Origin: Thiotrichales bacterium
Lineage (GTDB): Bacteria; Pseudomonadota; Gammaproteobacteria; UWMA-0217
Direction of reading: 5' to 3'
NCBI GenBank assembly: GCA_024763135.1
Contig: JANTGD010000275.1
Span: forward strand, 1 to 5,259
DNA: 5,259 bases
A model generated the notes under the pieces. The model was not told the origin of the DNA and did not search any database. It saw nothing but the letters and a program-made list of their open reading frames with translations. Position 1 is the stretch's first letter. Each line of letters opens with the position of its first letter. Position numbers and translations under genes: made by a program. This document shows, in pieces, positions 1 through 5,259 of the stretch.

Positions 1-8
1 AAACCTCT

Positions 9-91
9 CATCACCAATAAGGTGACCACGAGTTTTTCCGATTCACCATGCACACCAATATCTTACGCGTCTTTTTTGCGCCCAACTGAGG
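9..91 (-). repeat. Left copy of an 83-bp inverted edge repeat
   Basis: Read on the minus strand, these 83 bases match positions 5177-5259 on the plus strand with 6 substitutions and no gaps. The last 30 bases, towards the window edge, are identical. The segment is the 3' end of the decayed reading frame described at 11-214. Homology stops abruptly at position 91, so only this terminal part is shared by the two edges. This is seen directly; that it belongs to a multicopy mobile element is inference. Confidence 0.9.
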
Positions 92-214
92 TTTTTTAGG
101 CTGAACAAACTCTAAAGTATCGTCGAGTAAATCAATAAAATCCTGCCATACATTGATGGCATAACTATCGTTAAGCGTACTACTCAGCAAGTTGTCAAGG
201 AATGAAGCCGCTAC
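11..214 (-). pseudogene. 3' remnant of an unidentified gene, possibly a transposase
   Basis: The minus strand has an open frame of 67 codons ending in two tandem stops (TGATGA, positions 13 down to 8). It begins right after an in-frame TGA at 215-217 and has no ATG or good ribosome binding site, so it is a 5'-truncated fragment. The peptide has an acidic, hydrophobic middle (around WQDFIDLLDDTLEF) and a basic tail with the segment KKTRK, ending in NSWSPYW. A near copy of the last 26 codons lies inverted at the other window edge. Repeated occurrence, truncation and a basic aromatic tail fit the end of an insertion-sequence transposase, but I do not recognise the family. A different frame just upstream (about 200-255) also reads without stops, which would fit a frameshifted older gene. 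The fragment is very unlikely to be functional. Confidence 0.5.
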
Positions 215-342
215 TCAGATTGTCCCTGAAATGCGTCAGATCAAGGCTAAAAACGTAAGTTTATGAGTGTTAATGAGCATTTTTAACGCAGAGCTGGTGG
301 GTTTCAGGGGCTAGCTGCGTCGTTGCCGTTAAGCTAATGGTG
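215..342. other. Short gene-free stretch downstream of ppk
   Basis: This stretch lies between the end of ppk and the transposase-like remnant. I see no reading frame with a start, no RNA gene and no convincing terminator (no GC stem followed by a T tract in the ppk direction). On the minus strand it contains a short AT-rich direct repeat (CTCATTAACA followed by CTCATAAACT, around 252-272). It may be part of the same decayed element as the remnant, but nothing proves this. Confidence 0.4.
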
Positions 343-2436
343 TCAGTCCCGATGGTTGGTTGTGGGTATTTCCACGGTGCCCAACTGTTCCATCAAGGCC
401 GTCTGCGCGCTGAAGGGACGGCTGCGTGCATGACGATGACGCACATAGTGACCATCCGCTTTGAGCTGCCAAGCCTGTTGATTGTCACTCAGATAAAAAT
501 CGAGAGTCTCGCGGATCACGCGTTCCTTGAGCTCGGGCGTTTCGACGGGAAATGCGGTTTCAATGCGCCGAAAGAAATTGCGCGGCATCCAATCAGCACT
601 GGAACCCCAGAGTTCGGATGCGCCATCGTTTTCGAAATAGAAGACACGGGAATGTTCCAAGAATCGTCCCATCACCGAGCGCACGCGAATATTTTCGGAG
701 ACTCCCTTGACGCCGGGACGCAGGCTGCAGATGCCGCGTACAATGAGTTCGATTTTCACGCCCGCGCAGGAAGCACGGTACAGCGCCTGGATGATTTTGG
801 GTTCTATCAAAGAATTCATCCGCGCTTTGATCAAGGCGGGTTTCCCCGCTTCAGCATGCTGTCGTTCACGCTCGATTTTTTTCAAAATTCCCTTGTGCAA
901 GGTGAATGGCGCCTGGAGTAACTTGCGCGGACGCGGTACGCGGCCTAGCCCCGTCAATTGCTGGAAGACTCGGTGCACATCGTTGCCGATCGCAGTGTCT
1001 GCGGTCAGCAGGGCAATATCGGTATAAGCTTTGGCGGTGCCAGCGTGATAGTTGCCGGTACCCAGGTGTACGTAGCGCTTGAGCTGCTTGCGCTCGCGGC
1101 GCACGATGAGCAGCATCTTCGCGTGGGTTTTATGCCCCACGACTCCATACACCACCTGACAACCCGCTTCCTGCAGTCGTCGCGCCATTTCGATATTGTT
1201 TTCCTCATCGAAACGCGCTTTCAGCTCCACTACCACCGTCACTTCTTTACCATTGAGCGCGGCTGTTTCCAGCCACTCCACCAATTCAGACTTGCTGCCG
1301 GTGCGGTAAAGCGTTTGCTTGATGGAGAGCACCGCGGGATCCTGCGCGGCCTGACGCACGAGGGTGATGACTGGTGCAAAGGATTGATAAGGGTGGTGCA
1401 GCAAAATGTCCTGTTGGCGAATGATGTCGAACAGACAGCCTTCAGTATGCCGCAGCGCTTCAGGTAAGCCGGGTCGAAAGGTGGGATACTTCAGATCGTC
1501 GCGAGGAATATCATCATAGAGTTGCGAGAGGCGGTTCAGATTGACCGGACCTTTGACCTGGTAGATGTCTTGATGATCGAGGCGGAACTGCTGTCGCAGG
1601 TATTCCCGGGCCTCGTCGGAACAATTGTCCGCCACTTCCAAGCGTACGGCGTCTCCAAAATTGCGTGTTGGCAGTTCCCCGGCGAGCGCTTCACGCAGGT
1701 CCTGAATGTCTTCTTCGTCAACGAACAAGTCGGTGTTGCGGGTGACCCGAAATTGATAACACCCCGTGACCGTCATACCTGGAAACAGCTCATGAACCTC
1801 GGCATGCAGCATGGAGGAAAGGAACACGAGTGAATATTGCCCTCCGCTCAGTTCGCGCGGTACTTTGATCATGCGTGGCAGTGCGCGGGGTGCGGTTACG
1901 ATTGCCATACGGCTTTCGCGCCCAAACGCATCTTTACCGTCAAGTGTGACAATGAAATTGAGGCTCTTGTTCTGTACTCGCGGGAAAGGGTGAGCTGGGT
2001 CCAAGCCGATCGGGCTCAGCAGAGGGAAGAGTTCGCGCTTGAAATAGTCTTTGGCCCATTTTGCTAGCTCGCTGTTCCATTCTGAGCGCGGCAGAAAATG
2101 GATGCCCTCTGCAGCCAGAGCCGGTTTGAGTCCTTCGTTGAGTAAGTGGTATTGGGCATCGACCAAGGCATGCGCATGTTCACTGATCAAACGCATTTGG
2201 GTGGCAGCCGACAAACCATCGGGGCCTTGAGCGCTGATGCCCAGCGAGATGTGTTGCTTCAGGCCGGACACGCGAACTTCGAAAAACTCATCCAGATTGG
2301 AGCTTGAGATACACAGAAAACGCAATCGCTCCAGCAGGGGCACCGTCGTATCTTCTGCCAGTTCCAAAACCCGCCGATTGAAAGCGAGCAGGCTGAGTTC
2401 GCGGTTAATATAGAGTTCGGGGGCAGTGAATTCCAT
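343..2436 (-). CDS. ppk: Polyphosphate kinase 1 (PPK1), complete
   Basis: PPK1 reversibly transfers the terminal phosphate of ATP to build inorganic polyphosphate, through a phosphohistidine intermediate; it is typically membrane-associated. The 697 residues are close to the usual family length (688 in E. coli). The N-terminal domain (about 1-107) carries the SSNLDEFF signature with the ATP-contacting Asn47. The phospholipase D-like C1 and C2 domains follow from about residue 325. Conserved sites include Arg378 (LYRTG), Arg408 (KARFDEENN), the autophosphorylated His438 (THAKM; His435 in E. coli), Tyr471 (AYTD), Arg567 with CSLRPG, His595 (FLEH; His592 in E. coli) and SSADWMPRN (612-620). All catalytic residues are present, so the enzyme should be active. 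The ATG at 2436 is the only sensible start, as the protein aligns from its first residues; the ribosome binding site is weak (AAGG about 13 nt upstream). No ppx exopolyphosphatase gene follows it; the gene appears monocistronic and is divergent from the SRAP gene. Confidence 0.97.
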   Translation of the reverse strand: MEFTAPELYINRELSLLAFNRRVLELAEDTTVPLLERLRFLCISSSNLDEFFEVRVSGLKQHISLGISAQGPDGLSAATQMRLISEHAHALVDAQYHLLNEGLKPALAAEGIHFLPRSEWNSELAKWAKDYFKRELFPLLSPIGLDPAHPFPRVQNKSLNFIVTLDGKDAFGRESRMAIVTAPRALPRMIKVPRELSGGQYSLVFLSSMLHAEVHELFPGMTVTGCYQFRVTRNTDLFVDEEDIQDLREALAGELPTRNFGDAVRLEVADNCSDEAREYLRQQFRLDHQDIYQVKGPVNLNRLSQLYDDIPRDDLKYPTFRPGLPEALRHTEGCLFDIIRQQDILLHHPYQSFAPVITLVRQAAQDPAVLSIKQTLYRTGSKSELVEWLETAALNGKEVTVVVELKARFDEENNIEMARRLQEAGCQVVYGVVGHKTHAKMLLIVRRERKQLKRYVHLGTGNYHAGTAKAYTDIALLTADTAIGNDVHRVFQQLTGLGRVPRPRKLLQAPFTLHKGILKKIERERQHAEAGKPALIKARMNSLIEPKIIQALYRASCAGVKIELIVRGICSLRPGVKGVSENIRVRSVMGRFLEHSRVFYFENDGASELWGSSADWMPRNFFRRIETAFPVETPELKERVIRETLDFYLSDNQQAWQLKADGHYVRHRHARSRPFSAQTALMEQLGTVEIPTTNHRD

Positions 2437-2475
2437 GATGGTGACAAGACCTTGTTTCGTTGTCAGGGTGCGCAG

Positions 2476-2481
2476 AGTATA
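2476..2481 (-). promoter_or_regulatory. Candidate -10 element for ppk
   Basis: Read on the minus strand the hexamer is TATACT, matching the sigma-70 -10 consensus at five of six positions, about 40 nt upstream of the ppk start. No good -35 hexamer lies at 16-18 nt spacing (the best is ACTTCA), so this is tentative. The 150-bp gap between ppk and the divergent SRAP gene must hold promoters for both; I found no convincing plus-strand promoter and no clear pho-box-like direct repeat. Confidence 0.3.
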
Positions 2482-2586
2482 TTGAAATCCTGGATAAATG
2501 AAGTCGTGGGCTGAGTTAGCAGGCTGTTAATGTCTACGTGGCGCAGCTTGCCCCAAGAATTTAGCCTCGTGGTTTGGACGATTGAG

Positions 2587-3276
2587 ATGTGCGGTCGCTA
2601 CAATTTAATCACTGATACTGAAGCCTTATTACGTTTTTTTGAGATTCAGGACAATCTCTATGGCGCCATCGTACCGCGCTACAATATCGCGCCCAGCCAG
2701 ACCCTGCCCATCGTGCTCGAAACCTCGCAGGGGCGCTGTTTGGTCCCGGCCAAATGGGGTTTGGTGCCGTTCTGGTCCAAGGAGCCAAAAACTAAGTATT
2801 CCACGATCAATGCCCGGGCCGAGACATTGGTCAAATCGGCTACTTATCGGGAACCCTTCAAATACCGCCGTTGCCTGATTCCAGCCACGGGGTTCTATGA
2901 ATGGCAAAAAGGGCCATCGGGCAAGCAACCCTGGCATGTCCAGCCCGCACACAGCGAGTTATTTGCCTTTGCAGGACTCTATGATCGCTGGCATGCGGAG
3001 CAAGCGGACGAATTGCGCAGCTACACAATCATTACCACCGAAGCCAATCCGCTCGTGCGTCCCATTCACAACCGTATGCCGGCGGTGCTGCAACGCGAAG
3101 ATTACCCGCAGTGGCTCTCGAGTGACCCTGTCCCCGCCGAGGCACTACTGGCGTTATTGGACCCTTGTCCAAATGATTGGCTGCGCGCCTATCCGGTGAG
3201 CTCGCATGTCAATAGTCCACAACATGATGATCCCGATTGTATAGCTCCCCTTGAGCGAAAAACGCCAGAGGATTGA
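2587..3276 (+). CDS. yedK: SRAP-domain abasic-site crosslinking protein (YedK/HMCES family)
   Basis: SRAP proteins use the amino group and thiol of an N-terminal cysteine to form a thiazolidine link with abasic sites in single-stranded DNA, shielding them during replication. The frame is open back to an ATG at 2530, but the ATG at 2587 is the right start: it gives Met-Cys-Gly-Arg-Tyr-Asn, and the chemistry needs Cys2 exposed after Met removal. Starting there gives 229 residues, close to the 222 of E. coli YedK. The other active-site residues fall at the expected positions: Asn75 in INARAE, Glu105 in GFYEW and His161 in IHNRMP (His160 in YedK). Further family signatures are RYNIAPSQ (31-38) and WGLVPFW (57-63). 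The C-terminal tail after about residue 205 is polar and probably disordered. The ribosome binding site is weak (GGA at 2576-2578, 8 nt before the start). The gene is divergent from ppk and has no operon partner. Confidence 0.95.
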   Translation: MCGRYNLITDTEALLRFFEIQDNLYGAIVPRYNIAPSQTLPIVLETSQGRCLVPAKWGLVPFWSKEPKTKYSTINARAETLVKSATYREPFKYRRCLIPATGFYEWQKGPSGKQPWHVQPAHSELFAFAGLYDRWHAEQADELRSYTIITTEANPLVRPIHNRMPAVLQREDYPQWLSSDPVPAEALLALLDPCPNDWLRAYPVSSHVNSPQHDDPDCIAPLERKTPED

Positions 3277-3467
3277 CGCTATTATTCGCCGTCATTGCAA
3301 TTGATCTAAATCCAAAGTGGTACTGCAATATTCAGCATTAGGGGGTATCTTTTTAAGGAAGCTCTGATTAATTCTGGCGTGAGCAGATTGTGGTGAAAAA
3401 TCGTCCAGTTCAAGGCGCGGATCGCCAGCAATAGTTGTTCCATTGGCCAGCGGCGCAATCCCGAGCC

Positions 3468-3482
3468 AGCGCGCCGCGCGCT
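3468..3482. repeat. GC-rich palindrome
   Basis: The 15 bases AGCGCGCCGCGCGCT form an inverted repeat with six pairs around a 3-nt loop (CCG). There is no T tract on either side, so it is not a typical intrinsic terminator. It sits about 190 bp after the SRAP gene and 135 bp before the small gene. It may be a structural part of the repeat-like segment in this gap, or chance in a GC-rich run. Confidence 0.5.
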
Positions 3483-3606
3483 CCTAACAATATGAATGTA
3501 GGCCATCATGTGCTGGCGTGCGGATTGTGTTAGCCAGTCTGGCTGCCTTGCCGCACACCAGCGCATTGTGGCTGAACACGAATCTTCTATCGCCGGGTAA
3601 TACCTT

Positions 3607-3611
3607 GGAGG
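3607..3611 (+). promoter_or_regulatory. Ribosome binding site deciding the small gene's start
   Basis: GGAGG lies 6 nt upstream of the ATG at 3618. Three candidate starts follow in frame (GTG 3612, ATG 3615, ATG 3618); only the last has a normal distance to this strong Shine-Dalgarno sequence. Its presence is one of the main reasons for believing the small gene. Confidence 0.6.
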
Positions 3612-3617
3612 GTGATG

Positions 3618-3863
3618 ATGAACGCTTGGAAACAGTCGTGGATTGGGGAATGCCTCCATCTTTTAAAGCTTCATTGGCAGTATCGCGCAGCCTGGAAAGG
3701 GAAGCATGCCCAGCTCTATTCAGGGCAATGGGTTTCACTCAATGGGGGGAAAACCTATCGGTCACCGCCCGCGCATGGCTTTATCTGGATGGACACGCAG
3801 GGTCGCCGTTACCATAGCCGCGCAATTCGCTTGATTGTGGGCGCCGAAGACTTCGGTTATTGA
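3618..3863 (+). CDS. Small protein of unknown function (81 aa)
   Basis: I do not recognise this protein. It has 81 residues, no signal peptide and no transmembrane segment. The N-terminal third (about 2-28) is probably helical and rich in Trp, Leu and Lys. The rest looks like a small beta structure: AQLYSGQWVSLNGG (31-44), then GFIWMDTQGRRYHSRAIRLIVG (54-75, with a turn at DTQG). The many Trp, Tyr and Gly residues, the net positive charge and the ordered alternation are unlike a chance frame, and GGAGG precedes the start. Its last 7 bp, including the stop, overlap the end of the convergent carbamoyltransferase-like gene, so the two transcripts could interfere. A nucleic-acid- or protein-binding role is conceivable from size and charge, but this is a guess. 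Another frame (3518-3817, plus) overlaps it, has no ribosome binding site, and looks less protein-like. Confidence 0.6.
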   Translation: MNAWKQSWIGECLHLLKLHWQYRAAWKGKHAQLYSGQWVSLNGGKTYRSPPAHGFIWMDTQGRRYHSRAIRLIVGAEDFGY

Positions 3864-4927
3864 GCCAGTATTGCTTGCAGCAGGGCCATGCGTACATACA
3901 CAGCACCGCGTGCTTGACAGAAATAACCATTGTGTTGGGAATCATCGATGAGCACACCAAACTCTCTTAAGTGCGCAGCGGGATTGAGCACCATGGCATG
4001 GGGTTTGAGTGCTGCCACTGCCATTTCTCGCTCCTTCTTTGACAAATCCAATGGTCTGAGCAAATGGGAGTAGAGGACATCCATATTGGGCAACTCGGTG
4101 AGGAGGCAGTTGACCATGGTGTCTTTACGATAGATTTCTGCAGTGATCTCGATATTCAGGCCCGCTGCTTCGAGCCGTTCCCGTTGTTTGGGCTTAAAGA
4201 GTTGATTGACGCGCCCAAAGACTACGACCCGTGAGAATGCCCAGGGAAAGAAGCTCATCAGAGCGAGCAGGCTATGGACAGTGCGTGTATGGCCGGGTGC
4301 GCCAAAAACGCCAACCTGTATCTTTTTGTCCTCGGGGACATCCGGAAACATGAGTTCCGGTCGCCATTTGAACAGGGTGTACAAATCCACCAGGGCCTGG
4401 CTCGGATTTTCGATTTCGCCATTTCCCGCATTGATTATTGGAATGTGCGCATCTTGAACAATAGCCTCAAAGCTTGCGGCATCTGGCGTGCGTACGACTA
4501 CAGCGTCGCCATAGCTATTGAAGACCTCCGTCAATTCAGTCATTGCGCCGAGATCGTCAGTTCGGCCCGTAGGGGCCTGATCCACATCCATGACATTGGC
4601 ATCCAGAGAATAAGCCGCACTCTCGAAGGAGAAACGGGTACGGTTGACCGGTTGCTCCAGAAACGCGTTGATCAGGATTTGCCCCGCGAGGGTCGATGGA
4701 TGCGGGCGGGGAGATTGCTCAAAAACGGTCGCCTGACGCAAAAGCTGCATAACCAGATCACGGTTCAGGTGCCAGGCTGAAAGGAAATGCCGGCCTTGCA
4801 ATGCCGTTAGCAGTGATGCCTTTTCAGGAATACGCTGGTTCAAGCTCGCGACTCTAGCCGGGTCGGCAACTTCATGTTCTTCGAAACGTCGCGTGGGTGA
4901 AGGTAGGGGCAACGAATTCTCTAGCAT
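3857..4927 (-). CDS. Aspartate carbamoyltransferase-like protein with altered active site
   Basis: The 356-residue protein belongs to the aspartate/ornithine carbamoyltransferase superfamily. True ATCase (PyrB, 311 residues in E. coli) joins carbamoyl phosphate to aspartate in pyrimidine synthesis. Here an N-terminal extension of roughly 40 residues precedes the carbamoyl-phosphate domain. Family landmarks remain: NRTRFSFE (95-102), VVVRTP (143-148), INAGNGEIENPSQALVDL (165-182), the Asp-domain segment HTRTVHSLLAL (213-223) and the C-terminal YFCQARGAVYVRMALL (335-350). Catalytic positions are changed. The S-T-R-T motif reads Val94-Asn95-Arg96-Thr97; the H-P-T-Q motif reads Asn174-Pro-Ser-Gln177, replacing catalytic His134; no Lys occurs from 38 to 186, so the essential 80s-loop Lys84 has no counterpart; and the H-P-L-P-R loop is N-P-A-A-H (315-319). 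Arg96, Arg146, Gln177 and Arg215 are kept. I infer a non-catalytic or altered-substrate paralogue rather than the main PyrB. The ATG is supported by AGGAG 8 nt upstream. No pyrI or pyrC is adjacent. Confidence 0.85.
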   Translation of the reverse strand: MLENSLPLPSPTRRFEEHEVADPARVASLNQRIPEKASLLTALQGRHFLSAWHLNRDLVMQLLRQATVFEQSPRPHPSTLAGQILINAFLEQPVNRTRFSFESAAYSLDANVMDVDQAPTGRTDDLGAMTELTEVFNSYGDAVVVRTPDAASFEAIVQDAHIPIINAGNGEIENPSQALVDLYTLFKWRPELMFPDVPEDKKIQVGVFGAPGHTRTVHSLLALMSFFPWAFSRVVVFGRVNQLFKPKQRERLEAAGLNIEITAEIYRKDTMVNCLLTELPNMDVLYSHLLRPLDLSKKEREMAVAALKPHAMVLNPAAHLREFGVLIDDSQHNGYFCQARGAVYVRMALLQAILAQ

Positions 4928-4935
4928 AGTCAGGT

Positions 4936-4940
4936 CTCCT
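4936..4940 (-). promoter_or_regulatory. Strong ribosome binding site of the carbamoyltransferase-like gene
   Basis: On the minus strand the sequence reads AGGAG, 8 nt before the ATG at 4927. This fixes the start and keeps the whole N-terminal extension in the protein, which argues that the gene is translated rather than decaying. Confidence 0.75.
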
Positions 4941-4954
4941 CAAACGGCGTGATC

Positions 4955-4980
4955 TTAACCCGGGACTCCCATTGGGTTGA
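4955..4980 (-). promoter_or_regulatory. Hairpin in the leader of the carbamoyltransferase-like gene
   Basis: In the minus-strand transcript, AACCC (4978-4974) can pair with GGGTT (4961-4957), and inside that GGG (4970-4968) pairs with CCC (4964-4962) around a 3-nt loop, leaving a 3-nt bulge. The hairpin ends about 14 nt before the Shine-Dalgarno sequence. No T tract follows, so it is not an intrinsic attenuator of the classical pyrBI kind. It could affect mRNA stability or translation, or be without a role. Confidence 0.35.
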
Positions 4981-5000
4981 ACCGATTTATACGCATATTT

Positions 5001-5017
5001 TGATAGATTTTATATCA
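5001..5017 (-). promoter_or_regulatory. Candidate extended -10 promoter with overlapping palindrome
   Basis: On the minus strand the sequence TGATATAAA (5017 down to 5009) matches an extended -10 element (TG, one base, then TATAAA). A TTTACT hexamer at 5039-5034 is a weak -35 with a long 19-nt gap. Transcription would start near 5002, giving a leader of about 75 nt that includes the hairpin at 4955-4980. The same bases form an imperfect palindrome, TGATAgattttaTATCA, with perfect 5-bp arms, a plausible operator position. The surrounding 4984-5040 is markedly more AT-rich than the genes. Promoter function is inferred. Confidence 0.35.
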
Positions 5018-5057
5018 TACTAAGACAATCAATAGTAAAGCCTCATTCACCGGTCTC

Positions 5058-5156
5058 TAAGCACCCCAGATGTTACCGCTCGGTGTTGCGTTTTTTGACA
5101 CGGACCGGGCCATTGCCATAGAGCCGCGCCTTGATCACTAATATCTGGGGCGCTCA
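5058..5156. repeat. 99-bp segment bounded by 18-bp inverted repeats
   Basis: The arms at 5058-5075 and 5139-5156 are inverted copies matching at 15 of 18 positions, with a perfect core CCCCAGAT / ATCTGGGG. They enclose 63 bp. The size and ends would suit a MITE-like element or the relic of two IS ends, but no target-site duplication is obvious at the borders. As RNA it could form a long-looped stem. The enclosed frame (ATG 5070 to TAA 5141, 23 codons) has no ribosome binding site and is not called as a gene. Confidence 0.55.
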
Positions 5157-5173
5157 GTACACCTTTAACCTAG

Positions 5174-5257
5174 ATTCCGCAGTTGGGCGCGAAAAAGACG
5201 CGTAAGCAATTGGTGTGCCTGGTGAATCAGAAAAACTCGTGGTCACCTTATTGGTGA
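5174..5257 (+). pseudogene. Second, shorter remnant of the same unidentified 3' gene end
   Basis: On the plus strand the frame from 5177 encodes 26 residues (starting PQLGAKKTRK and ending NSWSPYW) followed by TGA at 5255-5257. It matches the end of the minus-strand remnant at 11-214. An in-frame TAG at 5171-5173 lies just upstream, at the point where homology to the other copy starts, so only the tail is left. The two tails differ at five codons: two changes are silent (Pro, Ala) and three change the residue (Ile/Gln, Met/Leu, Arg/Gln). Both are non-functional fragments or, less likely, the edge of an element continuing beyond the window. Confidence 0.5.
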
Positions 5258-5259
5258 TG
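5177..5259 (+). repeat. Right copy of the 83-bp inverted edge repeat
   Basis: This matches positions 9-91 in inverted orientation at 77 of 83 bases and runs exactly to the last base of the window. The left copy continues 8 bases further to the window edge. Both window edges falling at nearly the same place in the same repeat is what a contig broken at a multicopy sequence would give. Confidence 0.9.

Larger units (their letters stand above)
3277..3617. other. Gene-free region, possible decayed repeat or IS end
   Basis: I find no believable gene in this 341-bp gap. The minus-strand frame 3306-3659 and the plus-strand frame from 3518 have no ribosome binding site and recall no known protein. 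Right after the SRAP stop, a 5-bp inverted repeat (TGACG at 3274-3278, CGTCA at 3290-3294) lacks a T tract and is a poor terminator. From about 3354, the sequence starting AAGGAAGCTCTGATTAATTC resembles, from general impression only, the terminal inverted repeat of some IS elements, but no matching opposite end lies in the window. The following roughly 180 bp have the mixed composition of relic coding or repeat DNA. Confidence 0.4.

Noticed and set aside
337..921. 194-codon plus-strand frame opposite the end of ppk
   Set aside because: It lies wholly antisense to the conserved C-terminal part of PPK1, has no convincing ribosome binding site and resembles no family; it is a shadow of ppk codon use.
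958..1467. 169-codon plus-strand frame opposite ppk
   Set aside because: It is antisense to the catalytic core of PPK1, which is strongly conserved in the other strand; no independent support.
3274..3294. TGACG/CGTCA inverted repeat at the SRAP stop as a terminator
   Set aside because: The stem has only 5 bp, the loop is 11 nt and no T tract follows.
3306..3659. 117-codon minus-strand frame in the gap after the SRAP gene
   Set aside because: There is no Shine-Dalgarno sequence, no recognisable domain, and it overlaps the better supported small gene; at most a relic of repeat DNA.
4274..4780. 168-codon plus-strand frame opposite the carbamoyltransferase-like gene
   Set aside because: It is antisense to recognisable carbamoyltransferase motifs and is best explained as a codon-bias shadow.
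5070..5141. 23-codon plus-strand frame inside the 99-bp inverted-repeat segment
   Set aside because: Frames of this length are common by chance, and there is no ribosome binding site.
1..5259. The whole window as one composite transposon or defence island
   Set aside because: The interior holds housekeeping-type genes with no intact transposase, integrase, nuclease or toxin, and the flanking repeats are short gene fragments; a contig broken at repeats is a simpler explanation.

Overview
The window is a stretch of proteobacterial chromosome, most likely from a gammaproteobacterium (a betaproteobacterium is possible). This rests on the look of the polyphosphate kinase and SRAP proteins, mid-range GC by eye, and Shine-Dalgarno-type ribosome binding sites. 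It holds three confident genes, one probable small gene, and decayed repeat material at both edges. No phage, CRISPR array, tRNA or rRNA was seen.

Layout from left to right. Positions 1-342 carry a minus-strand remnant of the 3' end of an unidentified, probably transposase-like gene (11-214), then short sequence with no gene. Positions 343-2436 (minus) encode a complete class I polyphosphate kinase (ppk). Positions 2437-2586 are the shared upstream region of ppk and a divergent SRAP-domain gene (2587-3276, plus), an abasic-site DNA crosslinking repair protein of the YedK/HMCES family. Positions 3277-3617 contain no confident gene but include a possible IS-end-like or non-coding repeat segment. 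A probable small gene for an 81-residue protein of unknown function (3618-3863, plus) converges on and overlaps by 7 bp a minus-strand gene (3857-4927) for an aspartate carbamoyltransferase-like protein. Positions 4928-5259 hold that gene's leader and a likely promoter, a pair of 18-nt inverted repeats, and a second copy of the edge repeat in opposite orientation.

The genes do not form one operon. ppk and the SRAP gene are divergent, and the small gene and the carbamoyltransferase-like gene are convergent. The most interesting gene is the carbamoyltransferase homologue. It keeps the family fold signatures, but several catalytic positions are changed: the Ser-Thr of the S-T-R-T motif is Val-Asn, the catalytic His is Asn, and no lysine exists where the essential 80s-loop Lys should be. 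It may be a pseudoenzyme or have a changed substrate.

The two window edges match each other in inverted orientation over 83 bp with 6 mismatches, and the match runs exactly to the right edge. This suggests the window is a contig that ends inside copies of a multicopy element, so the edges say little about what truly flanks the region.
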